This document shows, in pieces, positions 31,543-40,132 of a stretch of 64,000 bases of DNA. The DNA lies in contig CANNFX010000001.1 of the NCBI GenBank assembly GCA_947504025.1, positions 905,501 to 969,500 on the forward strand, given 5' to 3'. The notes beneath the pieces are model-generated. The model saw only the letters and a list, made by a program, of their open reading frames with translations. It was not told where the DNA came from and searched no databases. The stretch's first letter is position 1. Each line of letters starts with the position of its first letter. Made by a program: the position numbers and the translations under genes. Origin of the DNA: an uncultured Sphingomonadaceae bacterium. Lineage in GTDB: Bacteria; Pseudomonadota; Alphaproteobacteria; Sphingomonadales; Sphingomonadaceae.

Positions 31543-31842
31543 ATGATCATCGTAATCGGGACAGCATTGACCAAGCCTGACACAGCAGGCGAAGCTCTTG
31601 CGCTAAGCTTGGAACATGTCGCCCGGTCCCGCGCCGAAGATGGCTGCATTGACCACACGGTATCGCTCGATCAGGAAAATGACCGTTTGCTCCGGTTTGT
31701 GGAATATTGGCGCGATGAGGCAGCGCTACTCGCTCATTTCGCAGTACCAGCATCCAGAGCATTTATAGGCGCCATCACGCCGCTGCTGGCCGCCGCGCCT
31801 GATATGAAAATATTTAACGCTGATGAAACTTCGCTCGGCTGA
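31543..31842 (+). CDS. ABM/YgiN-type monooxygenase family protein
   Basis: A 99-aa ferredoxin-like protein beginning MIIVIGTALTK with EDGCIDHTVSLDQ, LRFVEYWRDEAALLAHF and SRAFIGAI, a pattern seen in the quinol monooxygenase YgiN/ABM group. Physiological substrate unknown. The ATG at 31543 has GAAAGG upstream. It stands alone after the rplL terminator and is not similar enough to the ABM protein at 6757 to be a recent copy. Confidence 0.78.
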   Translation: MIIVIGTALTKPDTAGEALALSLEHVARSRAEDGCIDHTVSLDQENDRLLRFVEYWRDEAALLAHFAVPASRAFIGAITPLLAAAPDMKIFNADETSLG

Positions 31843-31907
31843 TTTCAAACACACCTCTTCAAGTCGATACAACAGCCCAGACAGTCAGGTGTTCACTGGA
31901 CAACCTT

Positions 31908-31935
31908 GATAGTGCGAATGACTTGTAGCACTATC
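31908..31935 (+). promoter_or_regulatory. Inverted repeat upstream of the DUF2189 gene
   Basis: GATAGTGC (31908-31915) and GCACTATC (31928-31935) form a perfect 8-bp inverted repeat with a 12-base gap. TTGATA at 31906-31911 and CACTAT at 31929-31934 are spaced 17 bp, so the repeat may cover the promoter as an operator. It lies 44 bp before the GTG start of the next gene. The binding protein is unknown. Confidence 0.4.
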
Positions 31936-31978
31936 TTCTTGGATCTGCCTCGTCGGATCTGGATGGAGGGAAAGTGTC

Positions 31979-32761
31979 GTGAGCAACGCCAAGCGAACTC
32001 AGGTCATGCCTGCTACCGTCGCCAGCGATCTCAAGCTAGGCGACCTTCGCGCCGCACTTGTGGCAGGCTGGAAGGATTTCTGGGCGCATCCAGCATATGG
32101 GCTGTTTTTCGCGGCAATCTATGTCGCTGCCGGGGTCTTTCTCTATTTCGCATTATTTGTCCGGGGCGAGGTTGTGTGGTTGATTCCCGCAGCTGCCGGA
32201 TTTCCCATTCTCGCACCGTTTGCGGCTGTAGGACTATATGAAGTCAGCCGCCGCCGTGAAATGGGCTTACCCATGAGCTGGGGAGCTATCCTCGGGGCGT
32301 TGCGGGGACGCGGGGACGAGCAGATACTTAGTATGGGCGTGATTGTGTTCGTGGCCTTCGGATTTTGGATCATGGCCGCACACGGCATTTTCGCAATCTT
32401 TCTGGCTGAATCAGGGATCGGGTCAGAATCGCTTGAACTATTTCGTACCGAAGCGGGCATCATGATGCTGGCGGTAGGCGGCATCGTGGGCGCCCTTATG
32501 GCGTTGGCCTTCTATTCAATCACCGTGATCAGCTTGCCTATGCTGGTCGATCGCGAGGTGGATTTTCTCACGGCCATTATTGTGAGCTTGGCGACAGTGC
32601 GTTCCAACACTTTCGTTCTGTTTATCTGGGCGGTTTTGGTCGCGGTGGCCTTGTTTGTCTCGATGCTGCCGCTTTTCCTGGGCCTTCTCGTCGTGTTGCC
32701 AGTGCTCGGGCACGCAACATGGCACCTGTATCGCCGCGCGGTGAGCGAGTCTGCCGAATAG
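31979..32761 (+). CDS. DUF2189 family integral membrane protein
   Basis: A 260-aa inner-membrane protein with about six transmembrane segments. The opening DLRAALVAGWKDFWAHPAYGLFF, the first two helices with VVWLIPAAAGFPILAPFAAVGLYEVSRRRE, and the later ISLPMLVDREVDFLTAI match DUF2189, a family of unknown role found widely in Proteobacteria. The GTG at 31979 has GGAGGG 8 bases upstream. A palindrome lies in its promoter. Its end converges on the PagL-like gene. Confidence 0.84.
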   Translation: MSNAKRTQVMPATVASDLKLGDLRAALVAGWKDFWAHPAYGLFFAAIYVAAGVFLYFALFVRGEVVWLIPAAAGFPILAPFAAVGLYEVSRRREMGLPMSWGAILGALRGRGDEQILSMGVIVFVAFGFWIMAAHGIFAIFLAESGIGSESLELFRTEAGIMMLAVGGIVGALMALAFYSITVISLPMLVDREVDFLTAIIVSLATVRSNTFVLFIWAVLVAVALFVSMLPLFLGLLVVLPVLGHATWHLYRRAVSESAE

Positions 32762-32771
32762 CTAGGCTTGA

Positions 32772-33311
32772 TCACATAGCCCAGTTCAACCGCACACCCA
32801 TCATATCGATGCCGGGATTTTGTTCCGAGTTGAGTAGCTGTGCGTGGCTGATGTGGACCCAGCTCGCCTCGATAGACAAGCGATCAGACACGCGTGCGCC
32901 AATGGCAATTTCAGGTTCAAACAGCACACGGCTGCCCAGATCGGTACGCTGACCTGAAACCGGATCAAAGCGTTCGCCCGGTCCGTCATGCACGATCAGA
33001 CCGATGCCGGGACGCACATAAATGTCACCGCCAACACCAACTTTCCAGCTTAACCCGCCGCCTGCAAAACTAGTGTCGCCAGCGGTGTTGATCGACGCCA
33101 GAACGTATGGCTGCGGCTTGCCAATGAAGCCAAGTGCTTCGACCGGAGCAAAACGGTAACCCGCCTGAATATCTGCACCGCCCTCGTCGACTTCGAACGT
33201 GAGGGGTGTTTCAACCTCATGAAAATAAGCGCCGGCGAATATCTCCTGTGCGGAGGCAGGACTTGCTAGGCCCAACGCGATAGTGGCAGCAAAAATTGCA
33301 AAACGTCGCAT
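32772..33311 (-). CDS. Acyloxyacyl hydrolase, PagL-like (lipid A 3-O-deacylase)
   Basis: A 179-aa outer-membrane beta-barrel protein. A signal peptide of about 22 residues ends in SPASAQ, followed by alternating strands and a C-terminal Leu-Asn-Trp-Ala-Met end. Near the C-terminus SWVHISHAQLLNSEQNPGID matches the PagL catalytic region, where His and the following Ser are the catalytic pair; here the pair is HIS. Such enzymes deacylate lipid A. The ATG at 33311 (MRRFAIFAAT) is the start; the frame continues upstream across the MATE start without meaning. Confidence 0.78.
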   Translation of the reverse strand: MRRFAIFAATIALGLASPASAQEIFAGAYFHEVETPLTFEVDEGGADIQAGYRFAPVEALGFIGKPQPYVLASINTAGDTSFAGGGLSWKVGVGGDIYVRPGIGLIVHDGPGERFDPVSGQRTDLGSRVLFEPEIAIGARVSDRLSIEASWVHISHAQLLNSEQNPGIDMMGVRLNWAM

Positions 33312-33435
33312 GTGATTGATCCCTGTTTGCCGGTCATCTGCCTGTGGCAAGCTTGCCGCAGGCTGAAGCAAACTAGCCGCCGTCACAAGGTTCCGCTTCG
33401 CCGCACGGTCCATCGCGCCTAACCGGACCGGCTGC

Positions 33436-34827
33436 ATGCAACACGCACGATCCTCGCAGCCGACCGCTTCACGCGGGCCATGGCGCACAGAGTTGGCCGC
33501 GACGATGAAGCTCGCCTGGCCGCTGGCGCTCGCCAATTTACTGCAGATGCTGGTCTATGCCGTCGATGTGATTTTTATCGCACGGCTGGGCGACGAGCCG
33601 CTGGCCGCATCCAGCCTAGCCGTGTCGATCTTCGGCATCGTCATGTGGTGCTTCTTCGGCATGACCGGGATGGTCACAGCGCTGATTTCCGCTCAGCTAG
33701 GCCGCAGGGCGCATTCGGTGCGGGAAATCCGGCGCAGCACCCGCATGTCGCTATGGCTCGCCATCGCGCTCGGGGCGATCGGTATGGTCATTTGCCTGGG
33801 CGGCGAATGGTTCATGCATCTGACGGGTCAGGACCCGGAAATCATCGCGCTTTCGGCAAGCTACATGAACGTCGTCATCTGGGCGATGATCCCGCTGCTG
33901 CTCGCAGGAACATTGCGCAGTTTCGTATCTGCGATGGGCCGCCCGATCATGGCCACCTTCATCACCGCGCTCGCCATCGCCGTAAACGCGCTTGCCAATT
34001 ATGCCTTTATCTTCGGTAATCTGGGCGCGCCCGAGCTGGGCCTGCCCGGTGCAGGCATCGCAACGATTGTTACCGGCATCGTGCAGACGCTGGCCTATCT
34101 GGCCGCAATCTGGGGCGATAAGCGGCTGCGGCGCTATCATATCCTCGGCAATTTCTGGCGGCCCGAATGGTTCGCATTGAAGGAGCTGATCCGCACCGGA
34201 TCGCCGGTGGCGCTGACAATTTTGGCGGAGGCCGGGCTGTTTAGCATCGCCGCCTTTATGATGGGCCGCTTTGGCGCGACACAGCTCGCCGGACACACGA
34301 TCGCGCTTCAAGTCGCAGCACTCGCCTTCCAGATCCCCTTCGGTGTGGGGCAAGCCGCAACCATCCGCGTCGGCTATTTCTACGGCGCTGGAAACCGCGA
34401 CGGCATGGCCCGCGCCGGGTGGGTGGCAATTGTTGTGGGTACCGGATTTATGGCAGTGACGGCCAGCATCATGGTGCTTGCGCCGCGCGCCGTGCTGTCG
34501 ATCTATGTCGATGTGGACGCTGCACGCAACGCAGCAATGGTCGCATTCGCGCTGCAATATCTGCTGATCGCTGCAATGTTCCAACTGGTCGACGGAATGC
34601 AAGCCGTCGCCGCCGGGTCGCTACGCGGGCTGCAAGACACGCGCACGCCAATGTGGTTCGCGATCTTCTCTTTCTGGGTCCCCGGTTTCGGCACGGCCCT
34701 GCTGCTCGGCTTCAGCACGTCGCTGGAAGGAATAGGAGTCTGGATAGGACTAGCCACCGGCCTGCTCTTCACCGCAATCCTGATGCTGTGGCGCTGGAGC
34801 CGAAGAGAGAAGCTAGGCCTAACCTAA
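33436..34827 (+). CDS. MATE family efflux transporter (NorM-like)
   Basis: A 463-aa inner-membrane protein with 12 predicted helices in two similar halves, as in MATE multidrug/Na+ or H+ antiporters. The first half has MKLAWPLALANLLQMLVYAVDVIFIARLG, and the second repeats the theme with LIRTGSPVALTILAEAGLFSIAAFMMGRFG and a GVGQAATIRVGYFYGAGN loop. Substrates cannot be told from sequence. The ATG at 33436 gives an N-terminal cytoplasmic stretch of about 25 residues; ATG at 33504 is also possible. Divergent from the PagL-like gene. Confidence 0.9.
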   Translation: MQHARSSQPTASRGPWRTELAATMKLAWPLALANLLQMLVYAVDVIFIARLGDEPLAASSLAVSIFGIVMWCFFGMTGMVTALISAQLGRRAHSVREIRRSTRMSLWLAIALGAIGMVICLGGEWFMHLTGQDPEIIALSASYMNVVIWAMIPLLLAGTLRSFVSAMGRPIMATFITALAIAVNALANYAFIFGNLGAPELGLPGAGIATIVTGIVQTLAYLAAIWGDKRLRRYHILGNFWRPEWFALKELIRTGSPVALTILAEAGLFSIAAFMMGRFGATQLAGHTIALQVAALAFQIPFGVGQAATIRVGYFYGAGNRDGMARAGWVAIVVGTGFMAVTASIMVLAPRAVLSIYVDVDAARNAAMVAFALQYLLIAAMFQLVDGMQAVAAGSLRGLQDTRTPMWFAIFSFWVPGFGTALLLGFSTSLEGIGVWIGLATGLLFTAILMLWRWSRREKLGLT

Positions 34828-34874
34828 AAAGCTCCTGCTAGAGAAAAAGACTCAAAAAATTTCGCGCGAGTCCC

Positions 34875-34904
34875 GTTGACTCTCCACCCTCCCACCCCCA
34901 TTTC
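34875..34904 (+). promoter_or_regulatory. Predicted groESL promoter, heat-shock type
   Basis: GTTGACT (34875-34881) as -35 and CCCCATTT (34896-34903) as -10, 17 bp apart, resemble alphaproteobacterial RpoH promoters (CTTGA...CCCCATNT). It ends just upstream of the CIRCE element, so groESL would have both positive and negative heat-shock control. Confidence 0.5.
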
Positions 34905-34908
34905 GCAC

Positions 34909-34941
34909 TCGCTGGCACTCCCTACGCAGGAGTGCCAGCGA
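34909..34941 (+). promoter_or_regulatory. CIRCE element (HrcA operator)
   Basis: TCGCTGGCACTC (34909-34920), nine bases, GAGTGCCAGCGA (34930-34941): perfect 12-bp arms. The core CTGGCACTC-N9-GAGTGCCAG is a variant of the consensus TTAGCACTC-N9-GAGTGCTAA, with the invariant GCACTC/GAGTGC kept. It lies 36 bp before the groES ATG, as usual for HrcA control. No hrcA is in the window. Confidence 0.92.
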
Positions 34942-34977
34942 ACATCTATTCACTCTAATATTAAAGAGGTCAGACAC

Positions 34978-35265
34978 ATGGCATTTCGCCCCCTGCACGA
35001 CCGCGTTCTTGTTCGCCGGATTGAAGCCGACACCAAGACCGCCGGCGGCATCATCATTCCCGACAGCGCGCAAGAAAAGCCCAGCGAAGGCGAAATCGTC
35101 TCCGTCGGTTCCGGCGCGAAAGCTGAAGACGGCACGGTAACCCCGCTCGACGTCAAAGCTGGCGACAAGGTCCTGTTCGGCAAATGGTCCGGCACCGAGA
35201 TCAAGCTCGACGGTGAAGACCTGTTGATCATGAAGGAAAGCGACATCATGGGGATCCTGGGCTGA
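34978..35265 (+). CDS. groES: Co-chaperonin GroES
   Basis: A 95-aa co-chaperonin with the standard [16 protein letters not shown] opening, the mobile-loop segment [10 protein letters not shown] and the C-terminal [10 protein letters not shown]. The ATG at 34978 follows an AGAGG and lies just after the CIRCE element. It is 51 bp before groEL and controlled with it. Confidence 0.97.
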   Translation: MAFRPLHDRVLVRRIEADTKTAGGIIIPDSAQEKPSEGEIVSVGSGAKAEDGTVTPLDVKAGDKVLFGKWSGTEIKLDGEDLLIMKESDIMGILG

Positions 35266-35304
35266 GCCCAAGACCCTCAACGCTATTCAATCAAACCAAA
35301 TTAA

Positions 35305-36978
<1,674 letters not shown>

Positions 36979-37010
36979 GCCACTCATACCGACCACGCGT
37001 CAAACAAATG

Positions 37011-37041
37011 GGCCCGGCGGAGCGATCCGCCGGGCCTTTTT
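37011..37041 (+). terminator. Rho-independent terminator after groEL
   Basis: GGCCCGGCGGA, loop GCGA, TCCGCCGGGCC (37011-37036): a perfect 11-bp GC stem, then TTTTT. It overlaps by two bases the stop end of the convergent membrane-protein gene at 37040. Confidence 0.95.
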
Positions 37042-37411
37042 ATCCGGTAAGAGCGCAATAAGCACTTATTGCCGATGTCGGCAGAAAGAACACCCAGGAT
37101 AAGTGCCTACCGCGCGAGGCGATAAGCGCGGTCATGCCAGAGATCGCAAACATGCCGGCAACAATGGCAAGAAACGCAGTTTCCATTCCAGCGGAAAAAT
37201 AGTGCAAGTAGATCATCGTCGCCGCTATGCTCCACCAGGTCAGCGTGAGCATATGCCACCCCGCGAAGAGCGTGAGGCGCGTGTTGCGAATGTCGCCCAG
37301 AATAACTGGCAGCCCCTCCATCTCCAGAATCGGCTTAATCAGCCTTCTACCGCCCAGAATGGAATGCATGAGCCCGACAGCGATCGTGAGAATAGCGGCA
37401 ATGAGGAGCAT
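37040..37411 (-). CDS. Small four-helix membrane protein, copy B
   Basis: A 123-aa membrane protein with four predicted helices: helix 1 in MLLIAAILTIAVGLMHSIL, then GGRRLIKPIL, a WHMLTLTWWSIAAT helix pair and a C-terminal helix. It is clearly related to the protein encoded immediately upstream (copy A), sharing length, helix layout, a GG(R/K) turn followed by P(I/L)LE, and a WH in the second helix, so it is a tandem duplicate. Its start overlaps the stop of copy A (TGATG). No family name is recognised. The stop lies inside the groEL terminator. Confidence 0.72.
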   Translation of the reverse strand: MLLIAAILTIAVGLMHSILGGRRLIKPILEMEGLPVILGDIRNTRLTLFAGWHMLTLTWWSIAATMIYLHYFSAGMETAFLAIVAGMFAISGMTALIASRGRHLSWVFFLPTSAISAYCALTG

Positions 37412-37776
37412 CAGATCAACGCCCCCCAGCCAAATATTGAGATCGCACCGAACAAAGATGTCGAAGGAAAGCGGAGCGGAGATATACCGCCTTTCAGCGC
37501 GACTACAGCACTCAGTACCGACAGACAGGAAGTGAGGCTCGAGAGAATGAGTATCGCAGGACCATTACCGCCAGTCAGCGCTAACAATCCAAATGCTAGC
37601 GCGAGATAGGCAATCAAAATCGTCGTGACATGCCAGCAATAGTAATTGAGCCATTTCGATGCGGCGGGCAGCGCGTCGCTTTCGAGCAATGGTCCAGCCA
37701 CCGCTTTACCGCCAGCGATGAGATGGACAAAGAAGGTCACAATTGAAACAAGGGTCGCGACCCACAGGAGAAGCAT
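37411..37776 (-). CDS. Small four-helix membrane protein, copy A
   Basis: A 121-aa membrane protein with four predicted helices, starting MLLLWVATLVSIVTFFVHLI and followed by GGKAVAGPLLESDALP and YYCWHVTTILIAYLALAF. It is paralogous to the downstream gene. The start at 37776 faces the divergent TetR gene across a 46-bp spacer full of TAGAA/TTCTA half-sites, so the TetR protein probably controls both. Function not recognised; paired small membrane proteins next to a TetR regulator would fit an efflux or stress role, which is inference. Confidence 0.72.
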   Translation of the reverse strand: MLLLWVATLVSIVTFFVHLIAGGKAVAGPLLESDALPAASKWLNYYCWHVTTILIAYLALAFGLLALTGGNGPAILILSSLTSCLSVLSAVVALKGGISPLRFPSTSLFGAISIFGWGALI

Positions 37777-37790
37777 ATCTCAATTCCTAA

Positions 37791-37820
37791 TAGAATATTT
37801 ATTCTAGAACTTATCTTCTA
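37791..37820. promoter_or_regulatory. Probable TetR operator between the divergent genes
   Basis: TAGAAT-ATTT-ATTCTA (37791-37806) is a perfect dyad. It overlaps a second, looser one, TAGAA (37805-37809) with TTCTA (37816-37820). The half-sites sit in the 46-bp spacer between the TetR gene and the two-gene membrane operon, where a local repressor would act on both. The second half overlaps the region where the TetR ribosome binding site should be. Confidence 0.6.
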
Positions 37821-37822
37821 AT

Positions 37823-38398
37823 ATGGCCCGGTCGTCAACCTTCGATGATTCGCAGATTTTCGCGGCGGTGGGATCTCTGCTGGTTCGTGACGGGAACGTC
37901 ACCTTGCAGGCAATTGTCGCGGAAACGGGCGTATCAATCGGATCGCTTTATCACCGCTTTGGCTCGCGAGAGACGTTGCTCGCACGAACTTGGCTCGATG
38001 CAGTCGAGGCCTTTCAGCTTGAATTCCTCGCGGCACTTGAAAGTGGCGGAAGTGATGCGGGGAAGCGGGCGGCACTGGTTACCCCTCGGTTCTGCCGCAC
38101 CCAAAGGGAACGAGCGATAGTGCTGGCTTGCTGCCGCCAGGAAGAATTCACATCGCCGGATCTACCTGAAGACTTGCTGCGATCCATATCCGGGGCGAAT
38201 CACAGGGCGGCAGCCGCAATATGCAGCTACGCCGATAATAACGCCTATCCGCTGGAAGCATGCCGATTAGGCCTGGTGGCGTTTCCGCTTGCAGCTGTCC
38301 GCCTGTATCTACCTGATCAGCCAGTCCCGGAATCGATCGATCAATACGTTGGCAGGGCATTCCTGTCAGCAATTCAGAAACGGCACTCCGGCATATAG
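37823..38398 (+). CDS. TetR/AcrR family transcriptional regulator
   Basis: A 191-aa regulator. The N-terminal HTH reads VTLQAIVAETGVSIGSLYHRF followed by GSRETLLARTWLDAV, typical of TetR, and the C-terminal part is an all-helical ligand domain with several Cys (around CRTQRERAIVLACC). No Shine-Dalgarno is visible before the ATG at 37823, only operator sequence, so it may be translated from a leaderless message. It lies divergent to two paralogous membrane proteins, its likely targets. Confidence 0.88.
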   Translation: MARSSTFDDSQIFAAVGSLLVRDGNVTLQAIVAETGVSIGSLYHRFGSRETLLARTWLDAVEAFQLEFLAALESGGSDAGKRAALVTPRFCRTQRERAIVLACCRQEEFTSPDLPEDLLRSISGANHRAAAAICSYADNNAYPLEACRLGLVAFPLAAVRLYLPDQPVPESIDQYVGRAFLSAIQKRHSGI

Positions 38399-38536
38399 AT
38401 CAGGTTACATCACACCGACTTATCCACAGGACGTCATTCCAGCCCGCTTCGTCGTGCAGCAGTGAATTCGCCCTTGTTTGCGGGAATCCCCTAGCGTTAA
38501 GGTTTCGAAAAGCATGATCAGGGTATTCTTGCACGT

Positions 38537-39559
38537 ATGAAAAATTTTAAAGGCGCAATTGGTAAGATCGCTGCGGCATCGGCCTTAGGCTTCGCCGCGC
38601 TCCTGTCCGGGCAGGCGCCCGCGCATGCCCAAGGCTATAATTTCGAATCTGCATTCGACAATGCTCTGGGTACTGAAACGCGCGCGCCGCGTGATTATTC
38701 GGCACGCTACGATACCCCACTCGAACGCCAGATTGCGATGCTCGCAAATGGTGAAAATGGCCGCATCGGTGTGGCAGCGGTCGATCTCGCCACCGGCCGG
38801 GAGATTGCCATTTTGGGTGATCAGCGTTTCCCAATGGCCAGCACCAGCAAGATCGCAATTGCAGCGACTTTCCTCGAAGGTGTCGACAAGGGACGCTGGT
38901 CGTTAAATGATCGCTACCCTCTGCTTCACCCAATCCGTTCAGCCAAATATTCCAGCCGTGCGGCACCTGTAAAGCGTGGACAATATTATACGGCGCGCGA
39001 ACTTATAGAATCCATGATTACCCGCAGCAGCAATTCCGCGACTGACGCGATGCTGGCTGCTGTCGGCGGAACCGCGAAGGTCAATGACTGGCTGCGCCGC
39101 TCAGGTATCAAAGAGGTCCGCATCGACCGCGATATCGCGACTCTGGTGCGCGATGACGGCGAATTCGATCCGGCGACCTTTATCGATGAGCGTGACAGCG
39201 CCACACCTCGTGCGATGGTCCAACTTTTGTCCGGCCTTTATCAGGGGCGCTGGCTAACACCCTCCAGCCGAAATGTAGTGATCGGTGCAATGGAACGCTG
39301 CCGGACCGGCAAACGCCGCATTCCAAAATTGCTGCCGGCAAATGCTTTGGTTGCGCACAAAACCGGGTCACTCAACAACACGTCGAGTGATATTGGCGTT
39401 ATCACTGCGCCAGACGGCCGGTCGATTGCAGTAGCGATCTATGTGACGGGACAAGGCACACGCGCCAACCGCGAAGCAAAAATCGCATCACTCGCGAGCG
39501 CTATCTATGAAGGCTACACCAACCCGCGGCAGCGCGGCTGGTCACGCTCGGCTAACTAG
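38537..39559 (+). CDS. Class A beta-lactamase-like protein, general base changed
   Basis: A 340-aa secreted protein. A signal peptide of about 31 residues ends in APAHAQ. It has the class A fold motifs: STSK for the nucleophile, SSNSATD where SDN stands, and HKTGSLN for the third motif. The omega-loop motif, RxDRxExxLN in true enzymes, reads RIDRDIATLV, so Glu166 and Asn170 are replaced by Ile and Val. Family knowledge says Glu166 activates the deacylating water, so the protein may bind beta-lactams or peptidoglycan peptides without releasing them. It may instead be a peptidase-like protein of cell-wall handling. Confidence 0.8.
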   Translation: MKNFKGAIGKIAAASALGFAALLSGQAPAHAQGYNFESAFDNALGTETRAPRDYSARYDTPLERQIAMLANGENGRIGVAAVDLATGREIAILGDQRFPMASTSKIAIAATFLEGVDKGRWSLNDRYPLLHPIRSAKYSSRAAPVKRGQYYTARELIESMITRSSNSATDAMLAAVGGTAKVNDWLRRSGIKEVRIDRDIATLVRDDGEFDPATFIDERDSATPRAMVQLLSGLYQGRWLTPSSRNVVIGAMERCRTGKRRIPKLLPANALVAHKTGSLNNTSSDIGVITAPDGRSIAVAIYVTGQGTRANREAKIASLASAIYEGYTNPRQRGWSRSAN

Positions 39560-39600
39560 CTTCTGCCCGGCCGCAACAGCCGGACCATATTCATAACACA

Positions 39601-39634
39601 AACGAAAAGGGCGGAGCCTTACGGCCCCGCCCTT
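39601..39634 (-). terminator. Rho-independent terminator after the 39.7-kb lipoprotein gene
   Basis: On the minus strand AAGGGCGGGGCC, loop GTAA, GGCTCCGCCCTT (39634..39607) followed by TTCGTTT. The 12-bp stem has one mismatch. It is 26 bp after the stop of the small lipoprotein gene. Confidence 0.82.
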
Positions 39635-39659
39635 CGCGAATTCTAAAGAACTGCGTGAC

Positions 39660-39908
39660 TTAGTCAGCAGCTGCTTCAGCAGGCGTTTCGCCCTGTACAG
39701 CAGCTTCAACTTCAGCAGCCGCGTCAGCAGTTGCTTCCGTCGCGTCAACAGCAGCTTCGGTGACAGCATCGCCAGCAGCTTCAGCATTAGCTTCGGTGTC
39801 GGCCATTGCGCCTTCAGCGGTAGCTTCAGCAGCGTCCTGGGTGCCTTCCGAGCAAGCGGCGAGCGAAAGAGCTGCTACAGCAGCGGTTGCGATTACAAAT
39901 TTACGCAT
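39660..39908 (-). CDS. Small Ala-rich lipoprotein
   Basis: An 82-aa lipoprotein. MRKFVIATAAVAALSLAAC gives a clear lipobox LAAC. The mature 64 residues consist almost only of Ala, Glu, Thr, Asp and Val, with repeated EA(T/V) and TEAAVDATEATADA patterns that would make one amphipathic helix. Similar small lipoproteins occur in sphingomonads; role unknown. The ATG at 39908 has AAGGA upstream; a TTG nine bases earlier is unlikely. A terminator follows. Confidence 0.76.
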   Translation of the reverse strand: MRKFVIATAAVAALSLAACSEGTQDAAEATAEGAMADTEANAEAAGDAVTEAAVDATEATADAAAEVEAAVQGETPAEAAAD

Positions 39909-39939
39909 AAGATTCAATTCCTTGAACAGCGAGTAAAGA

Positions 39940-39961
39940 TATGAAGCGGATTTGCTTCATA
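39940..39961. promoter_or_regulatory. Perfect 8-bp inverted repeat before the lipoprotein gene
   Basis: TATGAAGC (39940-39947), six bases, GCTTCATA (39954-39961). It lies about 30 bp upstream of the small lipoprotein start and could be an operator. No bound protein is apparent. Confidence 0.35.
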
Positions 39962-40132
39962 CGAGGCTTGCATGTTCGCAAACTTCACGACTGTAAATAA
40001 GGCGGCATTGTGGCGAGCGCAACCCCTTTTGCCTTTTTCCTGCCTGATTTCGCCATAATTACCCGTTTTTCGCCTTTTTTACCTGTGGGAAAACTGGCTG
40101 ACCTGTCGCGCAGCCACTGCTACCAAGCACCC

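Noticed and set aside
38420-38428. A perfect DnaA box TTATCCACA upstream of the beta-lactamase-like gene.
   Set aside because: Only one box was seen, with no cluster, AT-rich unwinding stretch or dnaA/parAB/gidA neighbours. One consensus 9-mer is expected by chance and does not make an origin.
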